A DNA stretch of 64,000 bases, taken from contig OZ231127.1 in the NCBI GenBank assembly GCA_965153355.1, positions 29,450,001 through 29,514,000 on the forward strand, in the 5' to 3' direction. The position numbers were made by a program, and so were the translations under genes. Shown piece after piece: positions 42,431-64,000 of this stretch (positions are counted from its first letter, which is position 1; each line of letters opens with the position of its first letter). The notes beneath the pieces were generated by a model. That model made no database searches. It was given only the letters and a program-made list of their open reading frames with translations, and was not told the DNA's origin. The stretch comes from Flaccisagitta enflata. Taxonomy: Eukaryota > Chaetognatha > Sagittoidea > Aphragmophora.

Positions 42431-43183
42431 CACCACCAATACTGCCCAACTACCCCTCTCCAACCGCCCTTGACTGAGGGGCCCTGTATTCTGCCTTTAT
42501 ATCAGAGATCTAGTGAATGAGTAACAAAGTTTGTCAATCCGTCTGTTAGTCCGTCTTCCAAGCGGACATTTTCGATGCAATTTGCTCTCATTGCTCTCAT
42601 TGCTCCTGCTTGTGTGTATTACTACAGGACCCAATGACTGGGCACTCGCATGAGACTTAAACCGCCGATAGCATATAGTCCAGTCTTCTTGAATGATGAC
42701 TCAGCATTTAGTTTTCACGAAAATGATCTAAAAGCCTGCGTAAACACGATTACACGACACAACCACATCGTAAATATTTTTCCTGGTTTGAAAACGGCGT
42801 CGAATTTTGCTCGGAAAGTCAAAGTTGTATCCTGTTGTCAGTGTTGTGGCATATTTCTATCTGTACTCAAGAGTGTTAGGAAACGCGGGGATTTGGGGAG
42901 AAACCGAAGAAGGGACCATGTGTGCAGGGGTTGAAATGGAGTTTGAGAGACACTATTTTGATAAGACACCCGAGGAAGGAAGCTCATACAGCTCATAACA
43001 GAAACATACAAACACTTAAAAGTACTTATTCGTACGTGATTTCAAAGATGTTCACGTGCACGAACACACACTCATAGTTGGTCCTATACACTTTTTTGAT
43101 ACAACTTGTATCTTATTGGTTGACCGGCGGCGATCGTGTCTTAAACAGATAAGTGAACTTTTTTCTTTTACATGCAGAATAGA

Positions 43184-43345
43184 ATCAAGGCCGGATACAC
43201 GGCCAATACCAGTCGCGGACGGGTGGGCAGGGGCGTAAATGCTCGTTTTCACACTTTCAAACTCGATCATCACGGACCGACGGACCAACGGACCGACGGA
43301 CCGACGGACAAAACCTCTTATAGAGTCGCTGTCCGCGACTAAAAA
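43184..43345 (-). mobile_element. Family A element, GGAC subfamily, copy Af
   Basis: Arms AGTCGCGGAC 43211-43220, GAGTCGC 43323-43329, GTCCGCGACT 43331-43340; CCGACGGA array. Confidence 0.85.
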
Positions 43346-43585
43346 GTGACGATGAAATTCTTGTTGGTGAAGCTCGATTAGTCCAAATTCCTGAGGGTCT
43401 TCTTCTCATTGGCCAAACAATCGAGAGAAAGTAAGAACTGATGTTGAAAATGTTCAAAATCCGCGCTGGTCGGCTTAACCTCCCTCCACCCACACAAATT
43501 CGGCATCTTGTCCCTCTTTCTGTGCGTAAAAAATATAAAAGAGTTTCCTTTCATTGAAATTCTCAAAATTCTCTCTCTCTCTAGT

Positions 43586-43777
<192 letters not shown>

Positions 43778-44024
43778 ACAAACAAACATCTGAAAATAGC
43801 TTTTTACAAAAAAAAAAAGAAGAAAATTAATCAATGATACATTTTTTTTCCTTCTGTCACTTCTGACCTTTACAGTGCGGCAGTCAGAATATGTAGATGG
43901 AATATGTTGTGACTTGTGACACTACGTGAAAGGCAACCGCAGCATAAAAACACTTGTTGAACAGCATTGAGCAACCAAAGACTCATCAAAATAAATATAA
44001 ACTAAGACATAGAAGATAAGAAAA

Positions 44025-46553
<2,529 letters not shown>

Positions 46554-46603
46554 AGCAGTTTGGTCCTCCAGGCCATGGAGCTCCACTGTCATCCGGGACG
46601 CTG

Positions 46604-46782
<179 letters not shown>

Positions 46783-47079
46783 GCGTGCCTCGTCCATTGC
46801 CCAACGTCCAAACGGCAGCGCGGACAAAATATCTTGAATTTGAGTGATGGACGACAAAAAGACGGATTTAAAGCCTTAATCCTTCGTGTCTATCAATCAT
46901 GATTTTATTGCTGACATGACAAAACTATTTCTTCGCCATCACTCTCTCTCTCTCTCTCTCTCAGTTTCTTTCACTCGCTCAGTTTTTGGTCCTTCTCCAA
47001 AGTCTCCATACTCGCGTGATCGCGATCGCTCGTTTGGGGGATCGTAATGCATCGTAAATATCATCCCTTTATCACTGAA

Positions 47080-47432
47080 CGAGGCATCGGCAATAGGGTG
47101 GCTTAAAGTGGGGTCATTTTCAAAATTCATATCGCCATTGGAGAAAATGAGACCATTTCCATCATGGATGAGAATCCCAAAATTTGGAAGTTTACTCATG
47201 ACCACCCCCCCCCTCACTTTACTTAGGAAATGTACAGGAAGGATTTTCTCCTCTAACGCTTCCTATACTTTATAACGGGAAATGGGTGGGGTGGCGGTCA
47301 TGAGTGAACTTTATCCGATCACCCCCAAATTTTGAATTCTTCATGTATTAGGGAAATAATCGCATTTTCTCCGATGGCATCATGAGATTTGACTATGAGC
47401 ACACTTTAGGCCACCTTAATCGGCAATTCGTC
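47080..47432. repeat. Fold-back repeat
   Basis: GGCAATAGGGTGGCTTAAAG at 47088 pairs with GGCCACCTTAATCGG near 47411; inner arms share CATGACC and CCAAAATTT. 47433-49282 shows no gene or strong repeat. Confidence 0.6.
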
Positions 47433-49282
47433 GTTCCCTTTTGCATCAACATAATTACAATTGTTATCATTATCATTATTTCTCTCAATTCATTTGTCTC
47501 GATTATCTTTAAATACTTGGATCTAGATTATTCTGGTCAACCAAGCTTTAATACGCCCTCATTTTCCTCTACATCACCGATCAATCAGCATCATTCACAA
47601 CAACAGTGTATAAAATCTCTTTTACCGTTACCTCATCTGTTCCTTGTCATTTAATCGGTTGATTTTCAATTTTCATTAGCAATCGGATGATAAAAGATTT
47701 GTATACAAATGTTATGTAAAGATTTTAAAGATAATTTTATGGATACTTTGACAACATTGGATGGTCTGCTTTTTGCAATCATTTTTGCTGTAATAGTACC
47801 GACATACGAGAGGCATTTTCCACCCAACTACCATCTAATCGCTCCCAACCCTAACATAACTAAATCACCGTTTCTGGCTCCCCAATAATCCCTTAACCGC
47901 CAAAATCACCATCACACTTGATTTTTTGACGTGCCAAAATGAACTTTTTTTTGAAACATGGAATTACATATACGAGTAAATGTAAGATTGCTTCCCGGAT
48001 AGCCCAAGAAAGTCTAATACTGCGACTTTTTTCCAAAGGCAACTTTTACCCAAAGACTATAGGTGGGTGGAGTGGGATAAAGGGGCGTTAGGTGTTTTTT
48101 CCCATCAGGGTGGGATTTGATGGACTGTGAACCACCACATCAACGGCGATTTTTGAAAAGGCGTGACAAACATTTGGATGTACGAACGGACAGACCATCT
48201 AATAAGGCGCAAGATTTGGGGATTGTTTACAGATGTTTTTTACCTTGAGGTTACAGTGAATGTAGAATTGGATTTCAAGGATTTGTAATTTTTTCTCTGG
48301 CTCTAGGTCCCAATGACTCAACGTCAATACCTCAATGCACGATCTTTTAAATAAGGCCAAGAGATGTCTAAATTGTCTAATAGATGCATACATGCAATTA
48401 CAGACAGGATTGCACTCGAAAGCAGGAGTATGATAAATATGTGGCAAGCAACATGCTTCATAATTGTTCTGATTTAACACCTGTACACATATTATCGTCA
48501 AATTATGACAAGCAGAAAAATCATGAAAACGATACTTCAAATTGGCCCAGTAACATAAAATCTTTACTGTAGTTAAGATATACCTTCGACCTAATACCAT
48601 AGAAATTTCAAGACACTAGGTAGACTAGAAGTATGCTTTCTATGCTTTTAATGCTTGTGATGTTTTAACAAAAATACAGGTGTTATTTATCCTCATCATG
48701 TTTTGTGTACATGCATTATCACAAGAAAAAATGACTCATTTATGGGCCTGAATAGAATCATGGATTGTCGCCTGTCAGCATAATCAAAATTGCTACCAGA
48801 AGTCGACGACTGAGAATTGATTTTCTTCCAAATTGAATCAGAACCATTAATAGTATAGCTAAGATTAGTCAGTTCTAGAATTAAAGAGTGTTATCAATTG
48901 GAGGCGATAATCTTTAGGTGTCTTTTTTTGAAAACCTTAGTCACTGTTGCGGCTGCCGTATTGATATCGTAGCGATAACAGAGATTGCATCCAAAAAGGG
49001 TAGTTTTAGTGATTAGATACTAGGGCCTATCAGTGTTCAGCTCCTACATCCTTTCGATTTGCATGCACTCAATTTGAACACATTGCATTTCATGCGTTTT
49101 TGAATTTTACCATCCTTTTCTCATCGTAAACTCATGGAAAATAAAGATGCGCTAATCCGAAAAAAAAAATCGATTTGAAGGAATACATACATCGCGTTAT
49201 GTCATCTTCAAGGGGTGTAGAAGTTTTTTGTATCGCGTGCCATGCGACTATTTACCCCAATATGTCTGCCCGCCCGGTTTCC

Positions 49283-49443
49283 TTTTTAGTCGCGGACACG
49301 CGACTCTACACCTTGCTGTGTCGGTCGGTAGGTCGGTCCCTCGGTCCGTCCGTCCGTCACATTTTTGAATTCCGAGCGGTTTTCGCATGACTGCTCCTGC
49401 CCAACCGTCCGCGACTGGATTGCCGTATATCCGGCCTTGTTTT
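49283..49443 (+). mobile_element. Family A element, GGAC subfamily, copy A9
   Basis: Arms AGTCGCGGAC 49288-49297, ACGCGACT 49298-49305, distal GTCCGCGACT 49407-49416; CGGT/CCGT array; end CCGGCCTTGT. Confidence 0.85.
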
Positions 49444-50030
49444 CATACTTGAAGCTTTCTGGCGCCATGGCCCTGTCACGGTTCTTGTGACCTTGTTCAT
49501 CACTGCTTTGCCCATCCGGCATCCACACGCTATACTAGTGGGGCAGCCGTGTATCCGACCGTGCAAACAAGAACAAGAAACGACTATTTATAAGTATTTA
49601 TCAAGTAGAAAAGGTTATGATTCACTCCGGGACACGATGAGTCGATTATTCGTTCTAATTAGTATCGACAGCCCGCATCAATTGACAAGCATTGCTTGAC
49701 GTTGCATAACGGGGATAGTTTTCACATTTGGTCAACCAAAAATTTATTGCGTAGCCACCAAAAAATCTTCAAGCAGCGGAAATGACTTGTGTTCACCAGA
49801 GGATATATTTTATATGAAAGAAATGTTATAAATTACTTGCTAAAAATTCTCTTTTTGTAACATTCTCTAAGATAGTTTTTTGCATCATTGTTAGTCAAAA
49901 ATCAATGAAATGGATGATGAAAAATCTGATTTTATTTCTATTCAGACAAGCATCGATGAAGGGGTTTTCATTAAAGCCTAATTTGACCATTTGAGGACCA
50001 ATTTATGAATGAATACAGTACCGGGTTATC

Positions 50031-52766
<2,736 letters not shown>

Positions 52767-53275
52767 GGGTTATCTAAAGGTGAATCACTGACATCCGTGC
52801 TTTTTTTTCAATTCCAAGTGACTGGAATGATGCCTATATTGAGGCCCCGTTGGCAAGGCGGAATTTTTCATTTGGCAAATTTGATATTTGTATCAAATCT
52901 GGTGTTACCGTATGAGAGAATGACGCTCGTGCGATTCTCCATGAGTTTGTTGGCTTCTGTTGAAACAAAAGCTAATATTTGGTCTTTCATAACTGCTTGT
53001 CAATAAACATCTTGAACAGTAAAACTGCATGAGCGTTGCTAAAATCGAATTTGTTTTGTATTTTTGTTTCGTGTATTGTCAATAGATGACTCAAGGGGCA
53101 AAACGAAGCCTTTTATTCTCACTTATGTGTATGTAGCTTTTACACATTTGGACATATGGAATATATCAAAGAGGCGAGGCGACAGAGGAAAAGTGAATGC
53201 CCCAAGACGGGCTAACGTAAGTCAAAATGTGTTTTAATAGCATGTACAACAGAAAAAAAGATTGCCATAGGCCCA

Positions 53276-56321
<3,046 letters not shown>

Positions 56322-56773
56322 GATATTATGTATGAGTGTCAAAGAAGAGAAGAAATATTTTGGCAAGACAGGAATGAAGGTGAAGTAAAAATGCAGAGTC
56401 AAAACTAGTTCACTCACGTTTATCACAAAAATTTACCTCTCAGGCAATTTCCCTATTAACCATGGCGAATGTTTTTAGGCATCTATTCAAAGATTCTGTC
56501 TGATAAATTTAAGTGAAGCAAAAATAAATGTTTAAACCAGTACTAAGCTGCAAGCTTTAAAGGTTTATTAGTGTGATTACTAAAATCGCTCAAACTGAAG
56601 GCCTAATTAGCTTTTTTTTAGAATTATGTCTTTTGGTGTGTTTTTTTTTTAAACATTTTTCTGTGTCTGAATGAATCGAGATTGAAATATAAATTTGGCG
56701 CCGAATAAACGCTCTTAAAACATCCTACAAACATATAGTCATACAAACATGTAAGTGTGAAGTTCATGAAAGA

Positions 56774-56917
56774 ACAAGGCCGTATTCACTCCCCCTCGGC
56801 CTCGGTCGCGGACAGGTGGGCAGGAGCAGTAATGCCAAAATCGCTCATAATTCAAAAATATGACCAACCAACCGACCAACACGGAAAGTTCTAGATTTGC
56901 GGGTCCGCGACTAAAAT
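56774..56917 (-). mobile_element. Family A element, GGAC subfamily, copy Ai
   Basis: GGTCGCGGAC near 56809, short CCAA array, GTCCGCGACT at 56902-56911; one position of the distal arm has decayed. 800 bases upstream of MIOX. Confidence 0.75.
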
Positions 56918-56990
56918 TGATTGGCTGTGGTTAGATAAGAAGTAACAACAACTCTGACACTGATAAGAACTCTCTCTCACTCTCTCATTC

Positions 56991-57090
<100 letters not shown>

Positions 57091-58645
57091 GTCAAGACGA
57101 AGAGGGTTCTTATCGATATCCATGAAATTTGGATATTTCAACTCCAGACCCAGGGAAAGGTGAATGTTAATGTTGGTTATCAACAACATGTTCATGGTTG
57201 TTACGTACAGAAGAACCTCGCTTGAGCGCATCGCAAATGAGGTGTACCCGCCTTTAAAGAAAAGAATTTTCAGTCTCTAGCTAGATATTTCATTGTATTT
57301 TCTTTATTGGCAATACTATCTTCAAAAAAAAATCTTTCAACCTCCAATTTCATTGTATTCATCAACTAAAAAACTTATATCATTTTATTGCCAAGCAATC
57401 AATTGTTAATGTGGGCTTATCTTGACCTTATTTTGGCCGCCATTTGCCGGGGAAGTGATTTTTAGGGCCTCTCGAGGCACTTTTGGAGCGATAGCATTCC
57501 AAGCTTTTTGTGCGATCACATATTTTTCCCTTTTCTATCTTTGACTGACCGTAACTTTTTAACGGCCGGACCAATTTAGTTGCACTAAAAAAAGAAAAGA
57601 TGCCCCTTGAGAATCTCTACATTTTGGTCACCAATTTTTTGTTGATTCATCAAAAAACAAATGAGTTATGATTGTTTGAAAAGAAACGACTACCATAAAA
57701 GAAGTCAAATCAAGAATCTTGCAAGAGGAAGTGTTTTTGCTATAAGTGAGATTACTTCTGAACCAATTAAGTTAGAGTGATGCGGTTTGCACGACTAGCT
57801 CGGAAATTTGAAGGGCTTCAATTTGGCCACCGATTTTTATCAAATTGGATGAATTGTTTAGGAGTAATTGTTCAAAGTGTGCTGAAAGATTCTTATTTGG
57901 AGGATAGTACGAAAGGTATGATTTTGTCCAATGAAGCTTAACTGTACCTATTCCTACTAATAGAAATAGATTAATGACATTTTCTCACCATTTCAAATTG
58001 TGGTCTTAGTGGCGTATTTATACATTATAATGTAAATGGCTTGTTTTAGTTGTTGTTGAGTCAGGTATTATTGCACTTTCTTTTAGTGTATAATCTTTTA
58101 ATGTATAGTCTTACTAAGTTAAGATAGGCGAGTCGCCTCTAATGCCCTTATTAAGTCGATCGAGTTGATTTTAAGTTAAGTAAAGCTTTACTAGTGCCAA
58201 TATAGAAATAATATAACTGTGAAATCTCTCATGGGAATGACACTAGTTCCTCATGGGTGGGCATGCCTTGATAGCCAGTTCGCTCCACTGTTCTCTACTG
58301 CGCTCTGCGGTGTTCCACTGTAATTGTCGAAGTTTTCTCACTTCAGAATGAGAACCAAATTATCACTTCAAAATAAGATCCAAGTCATGACGTCAATTAA
58401 TTTTACTGATAAAACGACATCGCTGAATTGTCAATTATGACAAATTAAAGCAGCTCTCATCAAAATTGGCGACAATTTAACACCAACGTCCCCTTCCTGA
58501 GACGAAGCGAATACTTTGGTGTGAAAAATACGAGAACAAACAGATGGACAGTTAATAAAACAAGAGTGACGCTAGAGAGTTGCACTACGTTCATTTGAAT
58601 GTCATCAAGATCATTGCTTATCTCGTCAGCCCGCATCAACGGCTT

Positions 58646-58829
58646 CTTTTTAATCGCGGTCCGTCGGTTGGTCGGTCGGTCGGTCCGTCCGTCGGTCTGT
58701 CGGTCCGTCCTCTATTTACTTTTTCGGCGTTTTTGAGCTTTTTGAGTATACGGCTCCTGCGCAGATGCCCAAGTGACCTTTTCCAGCACTGCTCCTGCCC
58801 ACCCGCACGCGTGTATCCGGCCTTGTTTT
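58646..58829 (+). mobile_element. Family A element, copy A10
   Basis: TTTTTAATCGCGGTCCGTCGG, CGGT array, TTTACTTTTTCGGCGTTTTT, GCTCCTGCCCACCCGCACGC and GTGTATCCGGCCTTGT end; hairpin partly lost. Confidence 0.75.
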
Positions 58830-58835
58830 CATCTT

Positions 58836-59280
<445 letters not shown>

Positions 59281-59501
59281 AGGTTAACAAGGAGAAAATA
59301 TCTGTTAAAAAAAAACTATGTAAAAAACGACAGCGACACATGTCGATGTTCATGATATTGACTGATACAATGATGCTAGAGATGATGATGCTGACGATGA
59401 TTGTGGTGATTTCGCGAATCTCAACGAACCTTTTGAAAAATAGGCTTTGAAACCCAAATCCTTGATGAATTGTTTTTAACGACAATCCTCTCTCATTTCC
59501 C

Positions 59502-59740
<239 letters not shown>

Positions 59741-60999
59741 GCCCCATGCTCCCACCCCCTCTACCACCAAATCTTTACCTGATATTTGCGCAATTGAGGT
59801 CTAAGTATACTGAATCCCGCGAAGGTTTCACCTCTTCTGTCGACCGTGCATTTGATTGCATTACACCACAAATGACTTTTCCTTCACGTCGCCCTTGAGT
59901 TAGCTCGAGATATATAAAACATGTGAAATACGAAGAAAGTGGGAATGTTTTAGCAAAATCAAACAATCATGCTTACCTAATGATTTTATCGTTATTTTCA
60001 TATCGTTATTTTCACATAACTGCAGAGTTGCGGACCATAATTTGGTGTTTCCATTTGTTGTAACGTACTGTACAATGAGAGAAACTGAACTGGAGGATAA
60101 GTAATTTTGATGAAACTTCAGTATCTCATTTTTTTCTTACGGATATTTGACCGTTTGACATCTTTTTTCCCCGTTATTCTCTAAGTCAGTCTTTTTTACA
60201 TTTGCGGTCTGTTGAAGCGTGGTGTGTATACTCTCCTACTTGATTAACCCGGCCACTTCATTCTTTACCCCTCTTGACTGGTGTACATTCGCCCATCGTA
60301 TTGGGATGAGTGGGAGATACCCCCTCGACAACCAACCCTCGGGCCAAAGTGTATGAGCCTAATGCTATGTGGTGGCCGTATGACCTCTCGAAGTAGCCGA
60401 ATTGCCCACAACTCCCTTTGGGGTAAGACTCACTGACAAGTAATGATCGTATACACTTGTTTTCCTTTATAAGAGACTCCTTTATAAGAGACATGAGCCT
60501 GAGATTTGCTGAAATTTCAAAATCAAAATTTGAGAATGCCCAGGCTGAGATTTTGATTTGAAAATTTTTAAGGTATTCTTTTTTTTAATATCTCGATAAA
60601 AAGAATGACAATTATTAAAATATTTTAAAGATTGGTTGTTTTTTTGAAAAAGATAATTTCTTTTTGTTTGTCACTTTTTGCAAGATAATAAAAGTTATGT
60701 AGAAATAAATAGAATTCTTACCAGGCATGAAAAATTATTAAATAGTGTATTTATATACTTTTTTTTTCATTTTTTATAAGTTGGAAAAACTGAAAACAAT
60801 TTACGAGAATTTGAGGCTCAAAATGTCAAAAAAATTAAGGGAGGTCAAAAATGTTGTCTCTTATAAAATAAACAAAGTGTAGTATCAATGATGGAGAAAG
60901 TTGAATTGCAACTGACGCCATTGAGATAGTCCGACCAATATCCTAATTTTACCTCTGACCCCCAATCTCCCAGACAGATGAGCTACCGTCGTTCCTAAT

Positions 61000-61046
61000 T
61001 CTCCCCCCCCCTCGCCCCCCCCCCCTCGCCCCCCCCCCTCGCCCCA
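61000..61046 (+). repeat. C-run tandem repeat (CTCGCCCCCCCCC type)
   Basis: Four long C runs separated by CTCG; the opposite strand has four G runs and could form a G-quadruplex. Confidence 0.8.
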
Positions 61047-61309
61047 AACTAAGGAGGACGTTTCTCCTCATTTTCTTTCCGGTCTCCAGGTTTCAAAACG
61101 CTTTATCAAGTTACTTGCCTTTATTTTCATCTATCAACAGCAATCAGGGATTCTCTTTCAACTCCTCTCGCCCTCTTTCCCTTACAGTCAGTATCCATGA
61201 ATACCCATGATTTTAGTTTTATTTTGATACTTACTACGCCAATTGAAAAAAAAGACGCACTTTTTTATTTGCTGATAAAACTGACTTAAAAAGTGTTAAA
61301 AAAATTCAT

Positions 61310-61612
61310 TAGAGAAAGTGATTTTGAAGATTTTCAAATTATCTTTCATTCTAGACCAATCCCAGATCTGTATCTTTAACGGTTTAGGAGCTAGAGCTCT
61401 CTAAAGTAAGACACCATTTTGCTGAATTGCATCTTTTTCAAAGGAACTGCAAAAACAAATATGGCAACATTTTTACTCAAACTAATGCCATTTCCATACA
61501 AAAAAAGATAGAGATACCAGATTGGCGCCAAAAAAAGAGCTTCAAAATGGTCTAAGATCTTAATTAATTTTTTTGATTGTCAATGGCGCAATCAACCATT
61601 CAAAAGTGCGTC
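61310..61612 (-). repeat. Repeat K, copy next to a family A element
   Basis: Reverse strand carries TTTGGCGCCAATCTGGTATC and CAGATCTGGGATTGGTCTAG. Ends at the start of family A copy A11. Confidence 0.65.
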
Positions 61613-61614
61613 TG

Positions 61615-61813
61615 TTTTAGTCGCGTGCACGCGACTCTACAACCCGCTTTGTACGTCGGTCGGTTGGTCGGTTGGTCGGTTAATCACACTTTACTTTTTT
61701 TATGATTTTATTTCTTTGACCTCACTGCTCCTGCCAACATGGTCTGGTGACCTCAAATATGGCCCCTGCCCACCCGCACGCGACTTCGGTAGCCATGTAT
61801 CTGGCCTTGTTTT
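61615..61813 (+). mobile_element. Family A element, GTGC subfamily, copy A11
   Basis: Perfect hairpin AGTCGCGTGCACGCGACT at 61619-61636, CGGT array, distal GCACGCGACT 61776-61785; best-preserved copy in this orientation. Confidence 0.85.
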
Positions 61814-61878
61814 AATTCGTATAGTAAATCATTACTGCAGAGTAGGAATGAAATCGTTGAACAGCAATAAATGAACAA

Positions 61879-62230
61879 TTTTTAGTCGCGTCCACGCGAC
61901 TCTACATCCCGCTTTGTCCGTCCGACCGTCCGTCTATCCGTCGGTCGATCTGTCTGTCCATCACACTTTTACTTTTTTATCAATTTCATTTCCTCAAGTC
62001 ATTTTAGGTCATTTAAGAGTATACTTAGTTATTTTTGGTCATTTTGAATCATTTACAGAAGTCATTCTAAATGTAGGGTTTCCGCTTACTCAGCCAGTAC
62101 TGAATATGAGAAAAGGCTCTCCGTCCGTCAATCCGTCAGTTCGTCAGTTCGTCGGTGCTTCGATTCATGGGTCTCGACTTGAAAATAGGTGACGATTGCA
62201 GTTTCACTACCCGTGCCCAACAGCATGCGA
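61879..62230 (+). mobile_element. Family A element, decayed, copy A12
   Basis: AGTCGCGTCCACGCGACTCT at 61884, CCGT/CGGT array, then AAGTCATTTT units and a second CCGTCAGT array; distal arm not conserved. Confidence 0.6.
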
Positions 62231-62756
62231 AAGTGAGTGGCCCCGAAACAGTTCTTGTTATTCATAGTCATAATAGCGTCAATTTAGTAATCTAGCTTTT
62301 CTAAAGAACTCTGACTTTACCGTATTCTGTCACTGCATCTGGAAATGCTCAAAATCCCATCGCTAGACGGTTTTGATTTTCTCACACCACAGCATAATCA
62401 CTCACTGTCACCCCATCCCTCATCCCCCCTTTTCACAAGTGTGCTGTTTATAGTGGTTTTACCCGACAACAATCTCTCCTTGCCACATATCCAACTCTCC
62501 ACTCCCCAATCTTCGACTACGCATACCTTTCGCCTTTATACGCCACTCCCCACTCCCCACTCCCCATTCCCCACTCCCAACTCCGCTTCGTAATGTTATC
62601 GAAATCCTTCCCCTTCGAAATCCTATGATTTTTCCTTCTCGCCCATATCACCCCTCCTCCTCCTCATCCTCCTCCTACTCCTCTTCCTCATCATCCTCTC
62701 GGTCGTTTTCCGGGAGGACGGTCGCGCACGCGCTTTTTTGCTGTCGATGTCCCGGG

Positions 62757-62764
62757 TATAAAAG
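62757..62764 (+). promoter_or_regulatory. TATA box of a gene leaving the window on the right
   Basis: TATAAAAG within CGGGTATAAAAGCTCGG, in a locally GC-rich stretch unlike its neighbourhood. The spacing to the following spliced leader fits initiation near 62787-62795. Confidence 0.55.
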
Positions 62765-62789
62765 CTCGGCCTCCCCCCCGAATCTTCAC

Positions 62790-63232
62790 CACCAATTGCT
62801 CAAGCGAGGGGTAAGTCCGGACACACGTCATCGTGATTTTTTTTTCTTTTTGATAGAAAACTTAACACGCGATTAGTATATGTTATATATTTGCATCATT
62901 TTTTATCTATATATATATACAAATAGCAAAAAATCGAGAAAAAAATATCTAAAGAAAATGAACCGGGGAAAATTACAGAAAGATTAGTAGTGTGTGAAGT
63001 GGGCATACAAAGCTGCAATTTAAGTTTAATGACTGACCGACATTTCGACAGAATGAATAGGACAGCTTTTAGTGGCTGCAAGAACTGCAACAAAACAAAA
63101 AAAGCCAACAAAAAAAAAACGTACGAAATAAAAAGAGTTGATGATAATTTTCTCGATCTTTTTTTCGCCTTGCACTTATAGGGTCGTTAAAGCAGGACCA
63201 CCCATAACAAAAGGACTAAGAAGTTATTGAAG
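62790..63232 (+). other. Two 5' untranslated exons of an unknown downstream gene
   Basis: Exon 1 runs from the predicted start to 62810 (donor GTAAGTCC at 62811). Exon 2 is 63182-63232, after a pyrimidine-rich acceptor (TTGCACTTATAG) and before GTAAGTTA at 63233. Exon 2 has no ATG, so coding would begin beyond the window. Inferred from promoter plus two strong splice pairs; no protein visible. Confidence 0.45.
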
Positions 63233-63414
63233 GTAAGTTAAACAATCTCTATTTGAAATATTGAACCGCAAAATTCCATGTTGTATTGGCCTTTTGCTTT
63301 CCACTGTGCCTGCTCAATGCCTACGCTTCCTTTTCTATCCGTATAACGTTACATTCATGATTAACTATTTAGTATTCATCGCTTGCTTTGTCCATTACTT
63401 TTTTTGATATCCTA

Positions 63415-63793
63415 TAGTGTGAACATTGTCAAATGTAAAAAAGTACCAAGCTTTTATTCTTAAATGAAACCATTCATAATTATGGAATTGATTTTTTTCA
63501 AAAATTATCATATTTGACGTTCTTTATATCATAATCTCATACATTTGAGTTGAATAGTTAGTCCACAACATCAAATTGAAGGCATTTCCAGGAGAAACTC
63601 ATTTTCTGCTCTAATGATGCAAAATTAGGCTCAAGCTGCAAATACTCATTTTACTCAGACCAATAAATTGTTTATGCAAAAAATATCAATGTTGATACTT
63701 TAAAAGCAAAGTTATTCCAGATCATAAAGATGGTGTATCTACAAGTAAAAGTTTGAGCTTAGTACTTTTTTGCATTTGAGTGTGTTCACTCTC
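63415..63793. mobile_element. TA-flanked fold-back element, TAGTGTGAAC family, copy 3
   Basis: GTGTGAACATTGTCAAATG at 63417 and CATTTGAGTGTGTTCACTC at the right; TA flanks. A 23-bp unit (TTCACTCTCTATCGTTGACT) is duplicated at its right edge, 63784-63829. 63900-64000 is an AATTTGATTAATTG tandem repeat. Confidence 0.7.
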
Positions 63794-64000
63794 TATCGTT
63801 GACTGCGTTCACTCTCTATCGTTGACTGCGTCCGTTATTCGCAGTTCCCTTATCTTAGCATTGGCCATTGATTATCACACTGAGTCTGAGAGGTCAAAAT
63901 CGATTTATTTAATTAATTTCAATTTGAATGATTAATTTGAATAATTTGATTAATTGCAATTTGAATGATTAATTCGATTAAGTTGATTTGATTAATTGAA

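Noticed and set aside
56430-56470. ATG near 56460 on the minus strand as MIOX start
   Set aside because: Its frame meets TGA after seven codons; the 56321 start with GTAAGT donor fits better.
59775-59856. Possible minus-strand exon (MQSNARSTEEVKPSRD...) with donor CAG|GTAAAG
   Set aside because: Good donor and ATG, but phase 2 does not fit MIOX exon 2 and no partner exon was found. Could be a chance match or part of another gene.
60258-60494. 78-residue minus-strand ORF
   Set aside because: Not like any known family and no splice or promoter context; possibly repeat-derived.

Overview
The window is nuclear DNA of an invertebrate animal. Four multi-exon genes have GT-AG introns with matching phases, one has a 9-base first coding exon, and the products (SRCR/LDLa receptors, a MARVEL protein, myo-inositol oxygenase) are animal families. 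Microsatellites are long and frequent, and most of the remaining DNA is interspersed repeats. I cannot name the species. The (ACGG)n-bearing elements resemble the pearl/DINE-type (Helentron-associated) elements known from bivalves and insects, which hints at a marine invertebrate but does not prove it.

Layout. 3.6-20.5 kb (+): gene 1, four exons, 1102 aa, a type II membrane protein (cytoplasmic tail, one membrane helix, degenerate LDLa, classical SRCR, two divergent SRCR-like modules, helical region, unknown domain, Cys-rich tail). 24.5-28.3 kb (+): gene 2, a tandem paralog of 904 aa that starts with a signal peptide, keeps an intact LDLa, lacks the classical SRCR exon and stops seven codons early. 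The pair therefore looks like one ancestral receptor split into an anchored and a secreted form. 29-41 kb: no gene; microsatellites, a roughly 0.83 kb and a 1.72 kb tandem duplication, and a large compound of fold-back elements. 44.0-46.6 kb (+): six-exon, 166-aa MARVEL-domain membrane protein. 50.0-52.8 kb: a 2.7 kb hAT-like non-autonomous transposon with perfect 8-bp target duplication. 56.3-53.3 kb (-): complete six-exon MIOX, 288 aa, all iron ligands present. 62.75-63.23 kb (+): TATA promoter and two non-coding 5' exons of a gene that leaves the window.

Repeats. Family A (about 150-260 bp, more than 20 copies in both orientations) has a terminal hairpin, the same 10-base arm inverted near the other end, and a CCGT/CGGT-type tetranucleotide array between. 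Families B, C and D share a GGGCAGCGGCCC 5' end, a CCGT-type array, a roughly 20-bp minisatellite often arranged as a long palindrome, and a 3' end built of a short hairpin plus a common core. The most interesting signal is that the arms of family A change together between subfamilies, and that B, C and D carry three different but self-complementary terminal stems. Several TA-flanked inverted-repeat elements, a solo-LTR-like insertion and the hAT-like element can be dated relative to each other because they interrupt one another and intact empty sites exist in the same window.
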